Of a stretch of DNA of 56,036 bases, positions 17,078 to 26,465 are shown one piece after another (within the stretch, counting starts at the first letter, position 1; each line of letters starts with the position of its first letter). The notes below the pieces were generated by a model that worked only from the letters and a program-made list of their open reading frames with translations, had not been told where the DNA came from and made no database searches. Source of the stretch: Acidobacteriota bacterium (lineage in GTDB: Bacteria; Acidobacteriota; Terriglobia; Acidiferrales; UBA7541); the NCBI GenBank assembly GCA_003224235.1, contig QHYU01000148.1, forward strand, positions 1-56,036, read 5' to 3'. The position numbers were made by a program, and so were the translations under genes.

Positions 17078-17261
17078 GCCCGGATGGCGGAAACCTATTG
17101 GCGTAGAGCGGATTGCTTGCCACCGATAGTCAACGGTTCCAGAGCGTCAGTTGCATCCCGAGTCGCCGTACACCTTGGCTATATCAACACGAACTTCCTC
17201 TCCCCGGGTCGCCCGAAAGGAGAGAGCCCGCCAAGAATCGCCCGAGTTCACGCGCCAGCCA

Positions 17262-17983
17262 ATGCGACGTCGCTTCTTCGTCGAACGGTTTGACGGCACG
17301 ACCGCGGCCCTTCGCGGCGAGGCGGCCCACCACCTGGGCCGGGTGCTGCGCGCCCAGCCCGGCCAACTTTATGAGTTGAGTAATGGGGAGGCGCTTTGGC
17401 TCGCCCGCATCGAGCACGCCGGCCGGGATGCGGTTGAATTCGCACTGGTAGAACCGCTGCCGGCCCGCACGCCAAGCTTGCACGTGACTCTTCTGCTCGC
17501 CATCATAAAGTTCGATCGCTTCGAGTGGAGTCTTGAGAAGGCCACGGAACTCGGAGTCGCCGAGATCGTTCCACTGGCCGCGGCCCGCAGTGAAAAGTCA
17601 CTGGTCGCGGCGGCGGCGAAGCGCGCTGCGCGTTGGCAGAAGATTCTGCTCGAGTCGGCGCAGCACCGCCTCCGCATCCTGGAGATTCCTGCGCGCCATC
17701 GCCGGCGTCGCGGAGGGAAGTCCAAAATTGCCGGGTTCTGTCCGAGCGGCCCGAGGCGCCACCCCTTCGCTCCGCCCTGGAAGGAAAGAAAACGGCGCCT
17801 GAGCAGAAGGCCGCCGCATCGGCGCTGCTGGCCGTGGGCCCTGAAGGCGGCTGGACCGATGAGGAGCTTTCCGCGGCGCGCGCTGGAGGATTTCTGGAAA
17901 TCTCGCTTGGCCCGAACATCCTACGGACCGAAACCGCGGTCATCGCCGCACTGGCTGCCCTGACCTATGCGCTTGGCGATTAA
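17262..17983 (+). pseudogene. rsmE: 16S rRNA m3U1498 methyltransferase RsmE, disrupted
   Basis: The N-terminal half is normal: MRRRFFVERFDG, GEAAHHLGRVLRAQPGQLYE, IKFDRFEWSLEKATELGVAE and WQKILLESAQ. After ESAQ a 79-bp segment identical to the glycosyltransferase gene downstream replaces the native sequence. The frame then runs into unrelated residues until 17963. The native C-terminus resumes in another frame from about 17735: VLSERPEAPPLRSALEG, LLAVGPEGGWTDEEL and LGPNILRTETAVIAALAAL, which form the SAM-binding trefoil knot. As read, the product would lack the knot and be inactive. ATG 17262 is the start. A true mutation or an assembly artefact are both possible. Confidence 0.85.
17656..17734 (+). 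repeat. 79-bp inverted repeat, copy inside rsmE
   Basis: Every base is identical to the reverse complement of 19175-19253; the flanking bases 17655 and 17735 differ. It encodes in frame the peptide QHRLRILEIPARHRRRR, which belongs to the glycosyltransferase family and not to RsmE, so this is the recipient copy. Confidence 0.9.
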
Positions 17984-18140
17984 CCGGCAGGGCAGGACCA
18001 AGATTTCTTGCTTGCCCTGTGGAAGTTCTCTCTTGGCGAGGGAAGGGCATTCATTTAGGATAGCCACTGTTCCGCGCAAGAGCGCGGGGATTAACGCAGG
18101 CACTGAAACGGAAAAGCAAAGCACGAGTCGCGACGCGCTA

Positions 18141-19079
18141 ATGCATCCACCGAGCAGCTCCCTTCACGCAAGCCAGACGCATGCTCCTCGAGGCCTTTAC
18201 TTCCTTAGCCTCCTCGGCCTCCTCTCTTTCCTAGGCCTCCCCGCTGCCGCACAGACCCGCCCGCTGCGTACCACCGAGGCTGAAGTTCTGCCGCCGGGCA
18301 CGCTGCGCGCGCAGGTCGGCTTCGACTTCCTCCAAGAGGTAGACTTTCCGCTCAGCGGCCTCACGGGCGATCTCACCTCAGTCGGCGTGATTAACGTCCG
18401 GCTGGGCGTGGGCAAGATGGTCGAGGTGCAATTGGAAGGCGCGGTGCAGAATTTCCTGGACGCGAAGCGAAAGTCAGGCGGCTTCGTGCCGCTGGAGCTG
18501 GATGGCGCCTGCACCACGCCTTCGGGCGCCGGCCAACTCTCCGGCTGCTCGACGAACGATACCGGTGACTTTTCGCTCGCCACCAAGATTCGCATCTGGC
18601 GCGAGAGCGACCGCCGGCCGGCCCTAGCCATGCGCTTCGGATTCAAGATGCCCAACTCGAAGCAGAACCGGGGCATCGGGACCAATTCGACCGACGTATT
18701 CGCAGCATTCATCCTGCAAAAGCATTTCGGCCGATTGGACGTCTTCGGCAATGTCGGGCTAGCGATTCTCCAGGCGTCCAACACGAAATTTTCGCAGAAC
18801 GACGTGATCATCTACGGCGGAGCGTTCGCCTTTCCTTTGCATCCGCGGCTGAAGGTGGTGGGCGAGGTCGCCGGGCGGCAATCCACGCGCAAGATCACCG
18901 CGGACCTGACCGGCACCGAGAGCCGCTCGCAGGCCCGCTTCGGTCTTCAGATTTTCACCGGCGGATTCCAGTGGGATCTGGCCGGAATCGCCGGGCTAAC
19001 CAAAACCGACGCCCGCAGCGGGTTTACCTTCGGGATCAGCAAGGACATCCATCTCTTCGACTATGGCAGAGTCCAGTAG
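18141..19079 (+). CDS. secreted beta-barrel outer-membrane-like protein of unknown function
   Basis: This 312-residue protein has a signal peptide (LYFLSLLGLLSFLGLPAAAQ) and a mature part made of alternating amphipathic strands: LRAQVGFDFLQEVDFPLSG, VGVINVRLGVGKMVEVQLE, LAMRFGFKMPNSKQNRG, VFGNVGLAILQ and a final GFTFGISKDIHLFDYGRVQ. The pattern resembles transporter-like or MetA-pathway-type barrels of unknown substrate. An aromatic or hydrophobic C-terminal strand is present but the last residue is Gln. ATG 18141 fits the signal peptide; no clear ribosome-binding site is visible. It ends 22 bases from the convergent glycosyltransferase gene. Confidence 0.7.
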   Translation: MHPPSSSLHASQTHAPRGLYFLSLLGLLSFLGLPAAAQTRPLRTTEAEVLPPGTLRAQVGFDFLQEVDFPLSGLTGDLTSVGVINVRLGVGKMVEVQLEGAVQNFLDAKRKSGGFVPLELDGACTTPSGAGQLSGCSTNDTGDFSLATKIRIWRESDRRPALAMRFGFKMPNSKQNRGIGTNSTDVFAAFILQKHFGRLDVFGNVGLAILQASNTKFSQNDVIIYGGAFAFPLHPRLKVVGEVAGRQSTRKITADLTGTESRSQARFGLQIFTGGFQWDLAGIAGLTKTDARSGFTFGISKDIHLFDYGRVQ

Positions 19080-19101
19080 TTGTCAGTCTTTCCCTCGCCC
19101 C

Positions 19102-19821
19102 TTAGCTCGAGAAGCGGTAGCGCAGAATCGTCCAGATAATTTTTGCTGCTGCGAGAAGGCTGCCGCGAATGCTGCCGGCAATTTTGGACTTCCCTCCGCG
19201 ACGCCGGCGATGGCGCGCAGGAATCTCCAGGATGCGGAGGCGGTGCTGCGCCGCCTTGATCTGCATCTCGGTGGTCCAGCCGAAATTGGTGTCGCGCATT
19301 CCAATGCGGTCGAGGGCATCGCGGCGGATGGCGCGAAAGGGGCCGAGGTCGGTGAAGCGCGCCCCATAGAATACGCGCATCAGAAATGTAGCCAGCAAGT
19401 TGCCGAACTGCTGCTGCGGAGTGAGTGAGCCGGTCTCACGTTGGCCCAGCACGCGCGAACCGAGCACGAGATCCGCCTCGCCGCGCTCGATCGGGGCGAT
19501 CAGGCGCGACAACTCGGCGGGGTCGTCGCTGCCGTCGGCGTCCATGAAGGCGATGATGTCCGCCTGCGGTTCGACGGCCGCAATCCCCGCCAGACACGCC
19601 TGCCCATAGCCGCGCCGCGGCTCCAGGACAACCTGGGCGCCGCGCTCCCGCGCTACCGCGGCGGTCCGGTCGGTGGAGGCATTGTCCACAACGATGATCT
19701 GCGCGAGCGCCAGTCCCGGCAGGCCGTCTAGCTGGGTTGCGCGAGCGAGTTCGTCGAGCATGGCAGCAACGTTCTGCTCTTCGTCAAGCGCCGGGAGGAT
19801 TAAGGCAACGCGGGGCGCCAT
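19102..19821 (-). CDS. family 2 glycosyltransferase (polyprenyl-phosphate type)
   Basis: This 239-residue GT-A fold enzyme has LILPALDEEQNVAAMLDEL, the nucleotide-sugar region IIVVDNASTDRTAAVARERG, the metal-binding MDADGSDDP, and TDLGPFRAIRRDALDRIGM followed by NFGWTTEMQIKAA. The C-terminal LRILEIPARHRRRRGGKSK block is typical of dolichyl-phosphate-mannose or undecaprenyl-phosphate-glucose synthases. It probably transfers a sugar from a nucleotide to a lipid carrier at the inner membrane. ATG 19821 is the best start; no ribosome-binding site is evident. Its C-terminal coding DNA is the donor of the 79-bp segment in rsmE. Confidence 0.85.
   Translation of the reverse strand: MAPRVALILPALDEEQNVAAMLDELARATQLDGLPGLALAQIIVVDNASTDRTAAVARERGAQVVLEPRRGYGQACLAGIAAVEPQADIIAFMDADGSDDPAELSRLIAPIERGEADLVLGSRVLGQRETGSLTPQQQFGNLLATFLMRVFYGARFTDLGPFRAIRRDALDRIGMRDTNFGWTTEMQIKAAQHRLRILEIPARHRRRRGGKSKIAGSIRGSLLAAAKIIWTILRYRFSS
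19175..19253 (-). repeat. 79-bp inverted repeat, donor copy inside the glycosyltransferase gene
   Basis: Perfect reverse complement of 17656-17734, lying 1.44 kb away. It encodes a conserved family motif in its native frame here, which makes this the original copy. Confidence 0.9.
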
Positions 19822-19933
19822 AGCGATTGCATCGTACGATGCGGCGGGGACGGTTGTCGATTCCAGATTGGCGGCCCGGCGGAGTAATTCAGCCCAATTC
19901 ACGGTGGCGCGGGGGGCACGCGCATGATATAAA

Positions 19934-19939
19934 TATAAT
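19934..19939 (+). promoter_or_regulatory. -10 box of lepB, leaderless arrangement
   Basis: TATAAT ends six bases before ATG 19946, so transcription would start at or next to the start codon. No clear -35 box is visible in the G-rich stretch upstream. Confidence 0.5.
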
Positions 19940-19945
19940 TTGTGG

Positions 19946-20557
19946 ATGCAGATGGAAGAATCCCCTAACCTAACCCCACCGGCCACGACCGAGGGGGTGC
20001 CCGGTTCGTCTGCGGGCGCCTCGTTACGCCGCGAGGTGCGAGCTTGGGCGCGGGACCTTCTGCTGGCGCTGGCCTTGGCGATGGTGATCATCATCTTCCT
20101 CTACCGGCCAGTGAAGGTAGAAGGCACCAGCATGACCCCGCTGCTTTCAGACCAGGAGCGCATTTTCATCAACAAGTTCGTCTATCGTTTTGAGCCCATC
20201 GAACGCGGCGACGTGGTGGTCTTCTGGTATCCGCTCGACCGCTCGAAGTCATTCATCAAGCGCGTGGTGGCTCTCCCGGGCGAGATGGTGGAGATCCGCC
20301 AGGGTCGGGTGTACGTAAACGGCAAACGGCTCGAGGAGCCTTACGTGCCGCCGCAGTTCGCCGACTCGAACAGCTACAGCGCACTGCGTGTTCCGGCCGA
20401 TGAGTATTTTGTGATGGGCGACCATCGCTCGAGCTCGAACGACTCGCGCGTGTTCGGCCCCGTACCCAATCGCTACATCTACGGCAAGGCAGTTTTTGCC
20501 TACTGGCCGGTGGAACGCTTCGGCTCGATTCCGGCCTCCGCCCAGAACACGAAATGA
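19946..20557 (+). CDS. lepB: signal peptidase I
   Basis: This 203-residue type I signal peptidase removes signal peptides from exported proteins at the outer face of the inner membrane. A single N-terminal membrane segment (LLLALALAMVIIIFLY) precedes box B, VEGTSMTPLL, with the nucleophile Ser62. The general base is Lys105 in FIKRVVALPG, and the C-terminal boxes are YFVMGDHRSSSNDSR and FGPV. The 43-residue Ser-Lys spacing fits the short Gram-positive-like form. ATG 19946 lies right after a TATAAT box; ATG 19952 is an alternative. carA begins 30 bases downstream. Confidence 0.95.
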   Translation: MQMEESPNLTPPATTEGVPGSSAGASLRREVRAWARDLLLALALAMVIIIFLYRPVKVEGTSMTPLLSDQERIFINKFVYRFEPIERGDVVVFWYPLDRSKSFIKRVVALPGEMVEIRQGRVYVNGKRLEEPYVPPQFADSNSYSALRVPADEYFVMGDHRSSSNDSRVFGPVPNRYIYGKAVFAYWPVERFGSIPASAQNTK

Positions 20558-20587
20558 ACGCCACCGGAGGACCCACTGACCGAGGGA

Positions 20588-21772
20588 TTGGCACGGCCCG
20601 CGATTCTCGCGCTCGAGGACGGGCGCATATTTAACGGGCGCGCGGCGGGCGCTCGCGCCCGCCGCGGCGGCGAAGTCGTTTTCAATACCAGCCTCACCGG
20701 ATACCAGGAAGTCTTCACCGACCCCAGCTATGCCGGCCAGATCGTCTGCCTCACCTATCCGCATATCGGCAACGTGGGGGTCAATCTCGACGACGAGGAG
20801 TCCGCGCGGCCCTACATCGAGGCGCTCATCGTGCGCGAGTTTTCCGCGCTGGCCTCGAACTGGCGTTCGACCGAAACCGCGCAGATCTATCTGAGCCGCC
20901 ACAACATCCCGGCGATCTGGGACCTCGATACGCGCGCGCTGGTGCGCCACATTCGCAACGTTGGCGCGCTGCGCGGCCTGGTCGCCACCGACGGCACGCC
21001 AGCCGAAATGCTCATCCACGAAGCTCGCGCGCTGCCCACGATGGCGGGCCTGGAGCTCGCCAGCCGCGTCACCTGCGAAAAGTCCTACGCCTGGAAGAAG
21101 CACTCAATCGAGCTGACGGCGCCTCCCTGGCGCGAGGAGATGGGCGAAGCGGCCGCGCAGGCCGAAGCGCAGCCCTTCCGCGTGGTGGCTTACGATTTCG
21201 GCATCAAGCAAAACATCCTGCGCCTGCTGGTGGACCACAACTGCGACGTCACCGTCGTTCCAGCAAAGACTTCCGCCGAAGACGCCCTGGCGCTTGCTCC
21301 TGACGGCGTCTTTCTCTCGAACGGCCCGGGCGATCCCGAGCCGGTTACCTACGCTGTGGAGAATATCCGCAAGCTAATGGCGCGCGTGCCCATCTTCGGC
21401 ATCTGCCTGGGCCACCAGCTCTGCGGCCTGGCGCTCGGCGGGCGCACCTTCAAGCTGAAGTTTGGTCATCACGGCGCCAACCATCCGGTGAAGAACCTGC
21501 TGGCGAACCAGGTCGAGATTACCGCGCAGAACCACGGCTTTGCCGTGGACCCGGATTCGCTGCCCGCAAGCGAAGTCGAAATCACGCACGTCAACCTGAA
21601 CGATTACACGAACGAGGGCATGCGCCATCGATCGTTGCCGATGTTCAGCGTGCAATATCACCCGGAAGCCTCGCCCGGGCCGCACGACTCGCACTATTTG
21701 TTTCGCCAGTTCACCGAGATGATGAAAGAGCACAAACTCTCGCGCGCCCTTCGCCACGGCGCGACGCGATAA
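20588..21772 (+). CDS. carA: carbamoyl-phosphate synthase small (glutaminase) chain
   Basis: This 394-residue subunit hydrolyses glutamine and channels ammonia to CarB for arginine and pyrimidine synthesis. The N-terminal CarA domain has [20 protein letters not shown]. The class I glutaminase domain has the catalytic Cys in [16 protein letters not shown] and the His-Glu pair in YHPEASPGP. The start is a TTG at 20588; GGAGG at about 20566 is rather far, so the exact start is less sure. The stop codon abuts the carB ATG without any gap. Confidence 0.95.
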   Translation: MARPAILALEDGRIFNGRAAGARARRGGEVVFNTSLTGYQEVFTDPSYAGQIVCLTYPHIGNVGVNLDDEESARPYIEALIVREFSALASNWRSTETAQIYLSRHNIPAIWDLDTRALVRHIRNVGALRGLVATDGTPAEMLIHEARALPTMAGLELASRVTCEKSYAWKKHSIELTAPPWREEMGEAAAQAEAQPFRVVAYDFGIKQNILRLLVDHNCDVTVVPAKTSAEDALALAPDGVFLSNGPGDPEPVTYAVENIRKLMARVPIFGICLGHQLCGLALGGRTFKLKFGHHGANHPVKNLLANQVEITAQNHGFAVDPDSLPASEVEITHVNLNDYTNEGMRHRSLPMFSVQYHPEASPGPHDSHYLFRQFTEMMKEHKLSRALRHGATR

Positions 21773-24700
21773 ATGCCGAAACGCACGGACATCAAGAAAA
21801 TCCTGATTATCGGCTCGGGGCCGATCATCATCGGCCAGGCTTGCGAGTTCGACTATTCGGGCACACAGGCATGCAAGGCGCTGCGCGCCGAGGGCTACCA
21901 GGTCGTGCTGGTGAACTCGAACCCGGCGACGATCATGACCGACCCGGAAGTCGCCGACCGCACCTACATCGAGCCGCTGACCAAGGATTACATCGAGCAG
22001 ATCATCGCGCAGGAAAGGCCCCAAGCGCTGCTGCCCACCGTCGGCGGCCAGACGGGCCTCAACCTCGCCGTCGAGCTGGCTGAGGGCGGCGTGCTGGAAA
22101 AGTATGGCGTCGAGCTCATCGGGGCGTCGCTGCGCGCCATCAAGGTGGCGGAAGATCGCCTGTGGTTCAAGGACGCCTGTCACAAGGTGGGCCTGGACGT
22201 TCCTGCCTCGGCCTTGGTCAACAACGTCCAAGACGCGCTGCGTTTGGCCGATCAGTTGGGCTACCCGGTAGTGATCCGCCCCTCGTTCACGCTGGGCGGC
22301 ACAGGCGGCTCGATCGCTTACAACCGCGAAGAGTTTGCCGAGTCCATCGCGCACGCGCTGGACACCAGCCCTGTGCACGAAGCCCTGGTGGAAGAATCGG
22401 TGCTGGGCTGGAAAGAGTTCGAGCTGGAAGTGATGCGCGACGTCCGCAACAACTTCGTAGTGGTCTGCCCGATTGAAAACTTCGACCCCATGGGCGTTCA
22501 CACCGGAGACTCCATCACCGTGGCTCCGGCGCAAACGCTGACCGACAAGGAATACCAGCGCATGCGCGACGCGGCGGCGGCGGTGATCCGCGAGGTGGGC
22601 GTCGAAACCGGCGGGTCAAACATCCAGTTTGCGGTCGAGCCGCAGACCGGCCGCATGGTGGTGATCGAAATGAACCCGCGCGTGTCGCGCAGTTCGGCGC
22701 TGGCGTCGAAGGCCACCGGCTTCCCGATTGCCAAGATTGCGGCGCGACTGGCCATCGGGATGACACTGGACGAGATCCCCAACGACATCACCCGGAAGAC
22801 GCCCTCGTGCTTCGAACCCACGATCGACTACGTCGTGGTTAAGATCCCGAAATGGCAGTTTGAGAAATTTGCCGGCGCGGATACAGCGCTCGGCACCCAG
22901 ATGAAGTCCGTCGGGGAAGTGATGGCCATCGGGCGCACGTTCAAGGAGGCTCTGCAGAAGGGGATCCGGTCGCTCGAGCCGCACGCGCCGTGGCGTCCCC
23001 TGGCCGATACGCCAGTGTCGGTGTTGCGCGAAAAGCTCGCCACACCGCGACCCGACCGCATTCACTGGCTGTTAACGGCGCTCGAGCGGGGCTTGCCGGC
23101 GGCCGAGGTGTGCGAGCTGACAAAAATCGATCCGTGGTTCATTCGCCAGATGGAGGAAATCGCCGTACTGACCCGGCGCATCGCCGGCGTGACAGTGGAA
23201 ACCGCGCCGCGCGACCTGCTGCACGAAGCGAAGCGCAGCGGCTTCGGCGACGAGCAACTGGCCCAGATCTGGAAGACCACGCCTGCGGCGGTGCGCCACC
23301 TGCGCGCCAAGTTACGAGTCTCACCTGTCTTCAAGCGCGTGGACACTTGCGCCGCCGAGTTCGAGTCCTTCACGCCCTACCTCTATTCGACCTACGAGGA
23401 CGAGGACGAAGCCGATTCGCAGGACCGCCCGAAGATCGCGATCCTGGGCAGCGGGCCGAACCGCATCGGGCAGGGCATCGAGTTCGACTACTGCTGCTGC
23501 CACGCCTCGTTTGCCCTGCGCGAAGACGGCTACGAAACGGTGATGATCAACTGCAACCCCGAGACCGTCTCCACCGATTACGACACTTCCGACCGGCTGT
23601 ACTTCGAGCCGCTCACGCTTGAAGACGTGCTGGCGGTGATCGAGCGCGAGAAGCCGCAGGGCGCGATCGTGCAGTTCGGCGGGCAAACGCCGCTTAACCT
23701 GGCGCTCGAGCTCAAGCGCAACGGCGTGCCCATCATCGGCACTGCGCCGGAATCGATCGACCTCGCCGAGGATCGCCGGCGATTCGGCCGGCTGCTCGAG
23801 GAACTAGGCATTCCGCAGCCGCGCAACGGCACGGCGTTGGTGCCGGAGGAAGCCGCGCGGGTCGCGGCCGAAATCGGCCTGCCGGTGCTGGTGCGGCCGA
23901 GCTACGTGCTGGGCGGCCGCGCGATGGTGATCGCCTACGACTTGAATACGGTGCAGGAGTACGTGGCGCAGGCGGCGCTGATGGGCCCGGCGCGGCCAGT
24001 GCTGATCGACCAGTTCCTCGAAGCCGCTACCGAGGTGGACGTGGACGCGCTGGCCGACGGCTCGGACGTAGTGATCGCCGGCATCATGGAGCATATCGAA
24101 GAGGCCGGCGTGCATTCGGGAGACTCCTCATGTGTGTTGCCGCCGGTGAGCCTGACGCCGGGCGTGCTCGAGCGCATCCGCGAATACACCAGGCACCTGG
24201 CGCAAGCGCTTCACGTCGTCGGGCTGATGAACGTGCAATACGCCATCCAGCGCGACACGGTGTACGTGCTCGAGGTCAACCCCCGCGCCTCCCGCACCGT
24301 GCCGTACGTGAGCAAGGCCACCGGCGTACCGCTCGCCAAGGTGGCAGCACGGCTGATGACCGGCAGCAAGCTCGCCGAAACGAATCTCCCGGTGATTCAA
24401 GCCGACGGCGTGGCTGAGCTCGCCGTGCGCGACTACTACTCGGTGAAGTCGCCTGTGTTCCCGTTCAACAAGTTCCGCGGCGTGGATACGATTCTCGGCC
24501 CCGAGATGCGCTCGACCGGCGAGGTCATGGCCATCTCGAAAAATTTCGGCCAGGCGTTTGCTAAGGCGCAGCTTGCCGCCGGCCAACGCCTGCCGCGCAA
24601 AGGAACGCTCTTCCTGAGCGTGAACGACCGCGATAAGCGCCAGGTTCTGCCACTGGCACAGGAGCTTGCGGCGCTCGGTTTCAGGCTGGTAGCGACGCGC

Positions 24701-25033
24701 GGCACCGCCGCGGCGCTCGAGCGCGCCGGCATTGAGGCCGAACCGGTTTACAAGGTCAACGAAGGCCGCCCGAATATCGTGGACCTGATCAAAACCGGTA
24801 AGGTGGACATCATCATCAATACGCCGCTCGGCCGCGAGTCGTTCTACGATGAGAAATCGATCCGCCGCGCCGCCATCCGCTACAACATCCCCTGCATCAC
24901 CACGCTCTCGGCCGCCTTCGCGGCGGCTCGCGGCATACGCGCGCTGCACGAGCAGGCATTCGAGGTGGCCGCCCTGCAGGACCTCCACGGCTACAGAGCC
25001 GCCGCGCACGGCCAGCCATCTTCCGCTGACTAG
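21773..25033 (+). CDS. carB: carbamoyl-phosphate synthase large chain
   Basis: This 1086-residue protein is of normal length and has two homologous ATP-grasp halves. The first starts with [23 protein letters not shown]; the second repeats it as [18 protein letters not shown]. Each half carries a VRPSF/VRPSY...GG ATP-binding loop and an [10 protein letters not shown] or [10 protein letters not shown] metal site. The C-terminal MGS-like regulatory domain includes INTPLGR. The enzyme makes carbamoyl phosphate from bicarbonate, ammonia and two ATP. It is translationally coupled to carA. Confidence 0.97.
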   Translation: MPKRTDIKKILIIGSGPIIIGQACEFDYSGTQACKALRAEGYQVVLVNSNPATIMTDPEVADRTYIEPLTKDYIEQIIAQERPQALLPTVGGQTGLNLAVELAEGGVLEKYGVELIGASLRAIKVAEDRLWFKDACHKVGLDVPASALVNNVQDALRLADQLGYPVVIRPSFTLGGTGGSIAYNREEFAESIAHALDTSPVHEALVEESVLGWKEFELEVMRDVRNNFVVVCPIENFDPMGVHTGDSITVAPAQTLTDKEYQRMRDAAAAVIREVGVETGGSNIQFAVEPQTGRMVVIEMNPRVSRSSALASKATGFPIAKIAARLAIGMTLDEIPNDITRKTPSCFEPTIDYVVVKIPKWQFEKFAGADTALGTQMKSVGEVMAIGRTFKEALQKGIRSLEPHAPWRPLADTPVSVLREKLATPRPDRIHWLLTALERGLPAAEVCELTKIDPWFIRQMEEIAVLTRRIAGVTVETAPRDLLHEAKRSGFGDEQLAQIWKTTPAAVRHLRAKLRVSPVFKRVDTCAAEFESFTPYLYSTYEDEDEADSQDRPKIAILGSGPNRIGQGIEFDYCCCHASFALREDGYETVMINCNPETVSTDYDTSDRLYFEPLTLEDVLAVIEREKPQGAIVQFGGQTPLNLALELKRNGVPIIGTAPESIDLAEDRRRFGRLLEELGIPQPRNGTALVPEEAARVAAEIGLPVLVRPSYVLGGRAMVIAYDLNTVQEYVAQAALMGPARPVLIDQFLEAATEVDVDALADGSDVVIAGIMEHIEEAGVHSGDSSCVLPPVSLTPGVLERIREYTRHLAQALHVVGLMNVQYAIQRDTVYVLEVNPRASRTVPYVSKATGVPLAKVAARLMTGSKLAETNLPVIQADGVAELAVRDYYSVKSPVFPFNKFRGVDTILGPEMRSTGEVMAISKNFGQAFAKAQLAAGQRLPRKGTLFLSVNDRDKRQVLPLAQELAALGFRLVATRGTAAALERAGIEAEPVYKVNEGRPNIVDLIKTGKVDIIINTPLGRESFYDEKSIRRAAIRYNIPCITTLSAAFAAARGIRALHEQAFEVAALQDLHGYRAAAHGQPSSAD

Positions 25034-25140
25034 ATCTGTCGAATCCGTCGCTCCGCTCCGAACGACGCCGACGGGTGACAGCCAACGGCCCGCCGGCGGG
25101 TTCGGGATGACATCGCCATTCACTGCCCCGTGAAGGTTAG

Positions 25141-25200
25141 CGAAACAACTCCTTATCTTTGCCTCTGCGCCTGCGGTCTCTCTTTTCTCTCCGCTGCAGT
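25141..25200 (+). repeat. pyrimidine-rich dispersed intergenic repeat upstream of the DapA-like gene
   Basis: The stretch reads as repeated CTTTGCCTCTGCGCCTGCGG and TCTCTTTTCTCTCCGC type units. Similar pyrimidine-rich strings with CTCTGTG or GCCCTCT cores occur at about 40571-40632, 43661-43706 and 45461-45508, each shortly upstream of a plus-strand gene. Confidence 0.45.
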
Positions 25201-25252
25201 CTTTCTGATCTGCAGGGTATGTGTTGATCCGGGTCCCGAGCACGGGTTGCGG

Positions 25253-25258
25253 TACAAT
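25253..25258 (+). promoter_or_regulatory. -10 box of the DapA-like gene, leaderless arrangement
   Basis: TACAAT ends six bases before ATG 25265, placing the predicted transcription start at the start codon. A TTGATC at 25224-25229 is too far (23-base spacer) to be a standard -35. Confidence 0.45.
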
Positions 25259-25264
25259 GCCGCC

Positions 25265-26164
25265 ATGAAGCTTCATGGCATCTTTCCACCCCTGACCACT
25301 CCCTTCACAAGCGAGGGTGCTCTCGCGCTTGACCGCCTCCGCGAGAATATCGGCAAGTACAACCACACGCACCTCGCCGGCTACGTGGTCACTGGCTCGA
25401 CCGGCGAATCGGTGCTGCTCAGCCGAAAGGAAACCGAACAGGTTTGGGCGGCCGCGCGGGCTGCTGCGTCGTCCGAGAAAATCCTGATCGCCGGCACTGG
25501 CGTCGAATCCACTGCCGAGACCATCGAGCGCACCAACTGCGCAGCGGCTTTGGGCTACCACGCGGCCCTGGTCAAAACGCCCCATTACTTCAAGCCGCAG
25601 ATGGATCCCCAAGCCCAGCTCGAGCACTTCCTGCGTGTCGCTGACGCGGCTCGCATCCCGCTGCTGCTCTATTCGGTGCCGCAGTTCACCGGGATCGCGC
25701 TGGAGCCAAGCCTGGTGGTTCGCTTGGCCCAGCACCCCAACATAATTGGCATCAAGGAGAGCTCCGGCAACCTCCCGCGTGTCACCGAGATTATTCACCT
25801 CACGCCAGTGGCGTTTCAGACGCTGGTGGGTTCGGCAGCCACGCTTTACCCATCGCTGGCGGTGGGAGCCGTGGGCGGCATTCTGGCATTGGCGTGCGTT
25901 CTGCCAGAGGCGTGCATCGAGCTTTACGAAGCGGCAACCACGGGCAACGCGCAGCGAGCAAAGGACTTGCAGCACCGGTTGTTGCCGGCAGCCCAGAAGA
26001 TTGTCGCTGAGTTGGGCATCGCGGGAATCAAGCACGCGATGGACTGCACAGGATATTACGGTGGGACCCCGCGGCCGCCGTTGCTGCCGCTGACCGAGGC
26101 GCAGAGGCGCGAGGTGGAAGCGGTGCTTGCTGGCTTCACCTCAGCCGCGAGCGCAGGGAGCTGA
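25265..26164 (+). CDS. DapA/HOGA-type aldolase (dihydrodipicolinate synthase family)
   Basis: This 299-residue class I aldolase is a TIM barrel that forms a Schiff base with pyruvate-like substrates. The family marks are VTGSTGESVLL, the catalytic Tyr in LLLYSVPQFTG, the Schiff-base Lys in IIGIKESSGN and the late GSAATLYPSLAVGAVGG. DapA itself usually has YNVPxRTG; the YSVPxxTG form here is closer to 4-hydroxy-2-oxoglutarate aldolase and other NAL-family members, so a role other than lysine synthesis is possible. ATG 25265 fits the family start; the open frame extends upstream into the pyrimidine-rich repeat. Confidence 0.85.
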   Translation: MKLHGIFPPLTTPFTSEGALALDRLRENIGKYNHTHLAGYVVTGSTGESVLLSRKETEQVWAAARAAASSEKILIAGTGVESTAETIERTNCAAALGYHAALVKTPHYFKPQMDPQAQLEHFLRVADAARIPLLLYSVPQFTGIALEPSLVVRLAQHPNIIGIKESSGNLPRVTEIIHLTPVAFQTLVGSAATLYPSLAVGAVGGILALACVLPEACIELYEAATTGNAQRAKDLQHRLLPAAQKIVAELGIAGIKHAMDCTGYYGGTPRPPLLPLTEAQRREVEAVLAGFTSAASAGS

Positions 26165-26465
26165 CCTCGGTAGGGCAGCCCCGTCCTCTCCGAACTCCAG
26201 CTTAGCAGCCAAGTCAGTTACGGCCTTCATCCTGTCAGCTGGAAGCATGCGCTGTTTGGCGGCCCGCCCGTCCGCGTGTTTTGAGGACCGCCAGCGAGAC
26301 GCCAGCCCCCAGCTCGTGCCGCAACGCTCTGCGCGACCTCGGCTGCGCAGCACCCACTGATGCCTTCCAGCTTAGCGCGCCCCTATGATGCATCGGGCGA
26401 GGTTCGAGATCGGCTGTCCTCCTTCACTTCTCAGCCGTATGGCCAGCGCGGCTGGTAGAGCAAAT
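26165..26465. other. intergenic stretch between the aldolase gene and the first APH-fold gene
   Basis: About 300 bases with no supported gene; the two flanking genes are convergent. The last 50 bases (from about 26414) belong to the inverted duplication. They contain CAGCCG...CGGCTG, a possible 6-bp stem that has a counterpart after the second copy. Confidence 0.45.

Noticed and set aside
17151-17261. N-terminal extension of rsmE
   Set aside because: The family starts at MRRRFF (17262); the upstream codons have no similarity.
20588-20605. Sigma-54 promoter (TGGCACG) at the start of carA
   Set aside because: The GG element has no GC partner at the right distance and lies inside the coding region.
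24128-26035. 635-residue open frame antisense to carB and the aldolase gene
   Set aside because: It spans two real genes and their gap, has no motifs, and mirrors their codon bias.
26395-26425. tRNA T-arm (GGTTCGAGATC)
   Set aside because: The flanking bases do not form a T stem and no acceptor or anticodon arm can be folded.
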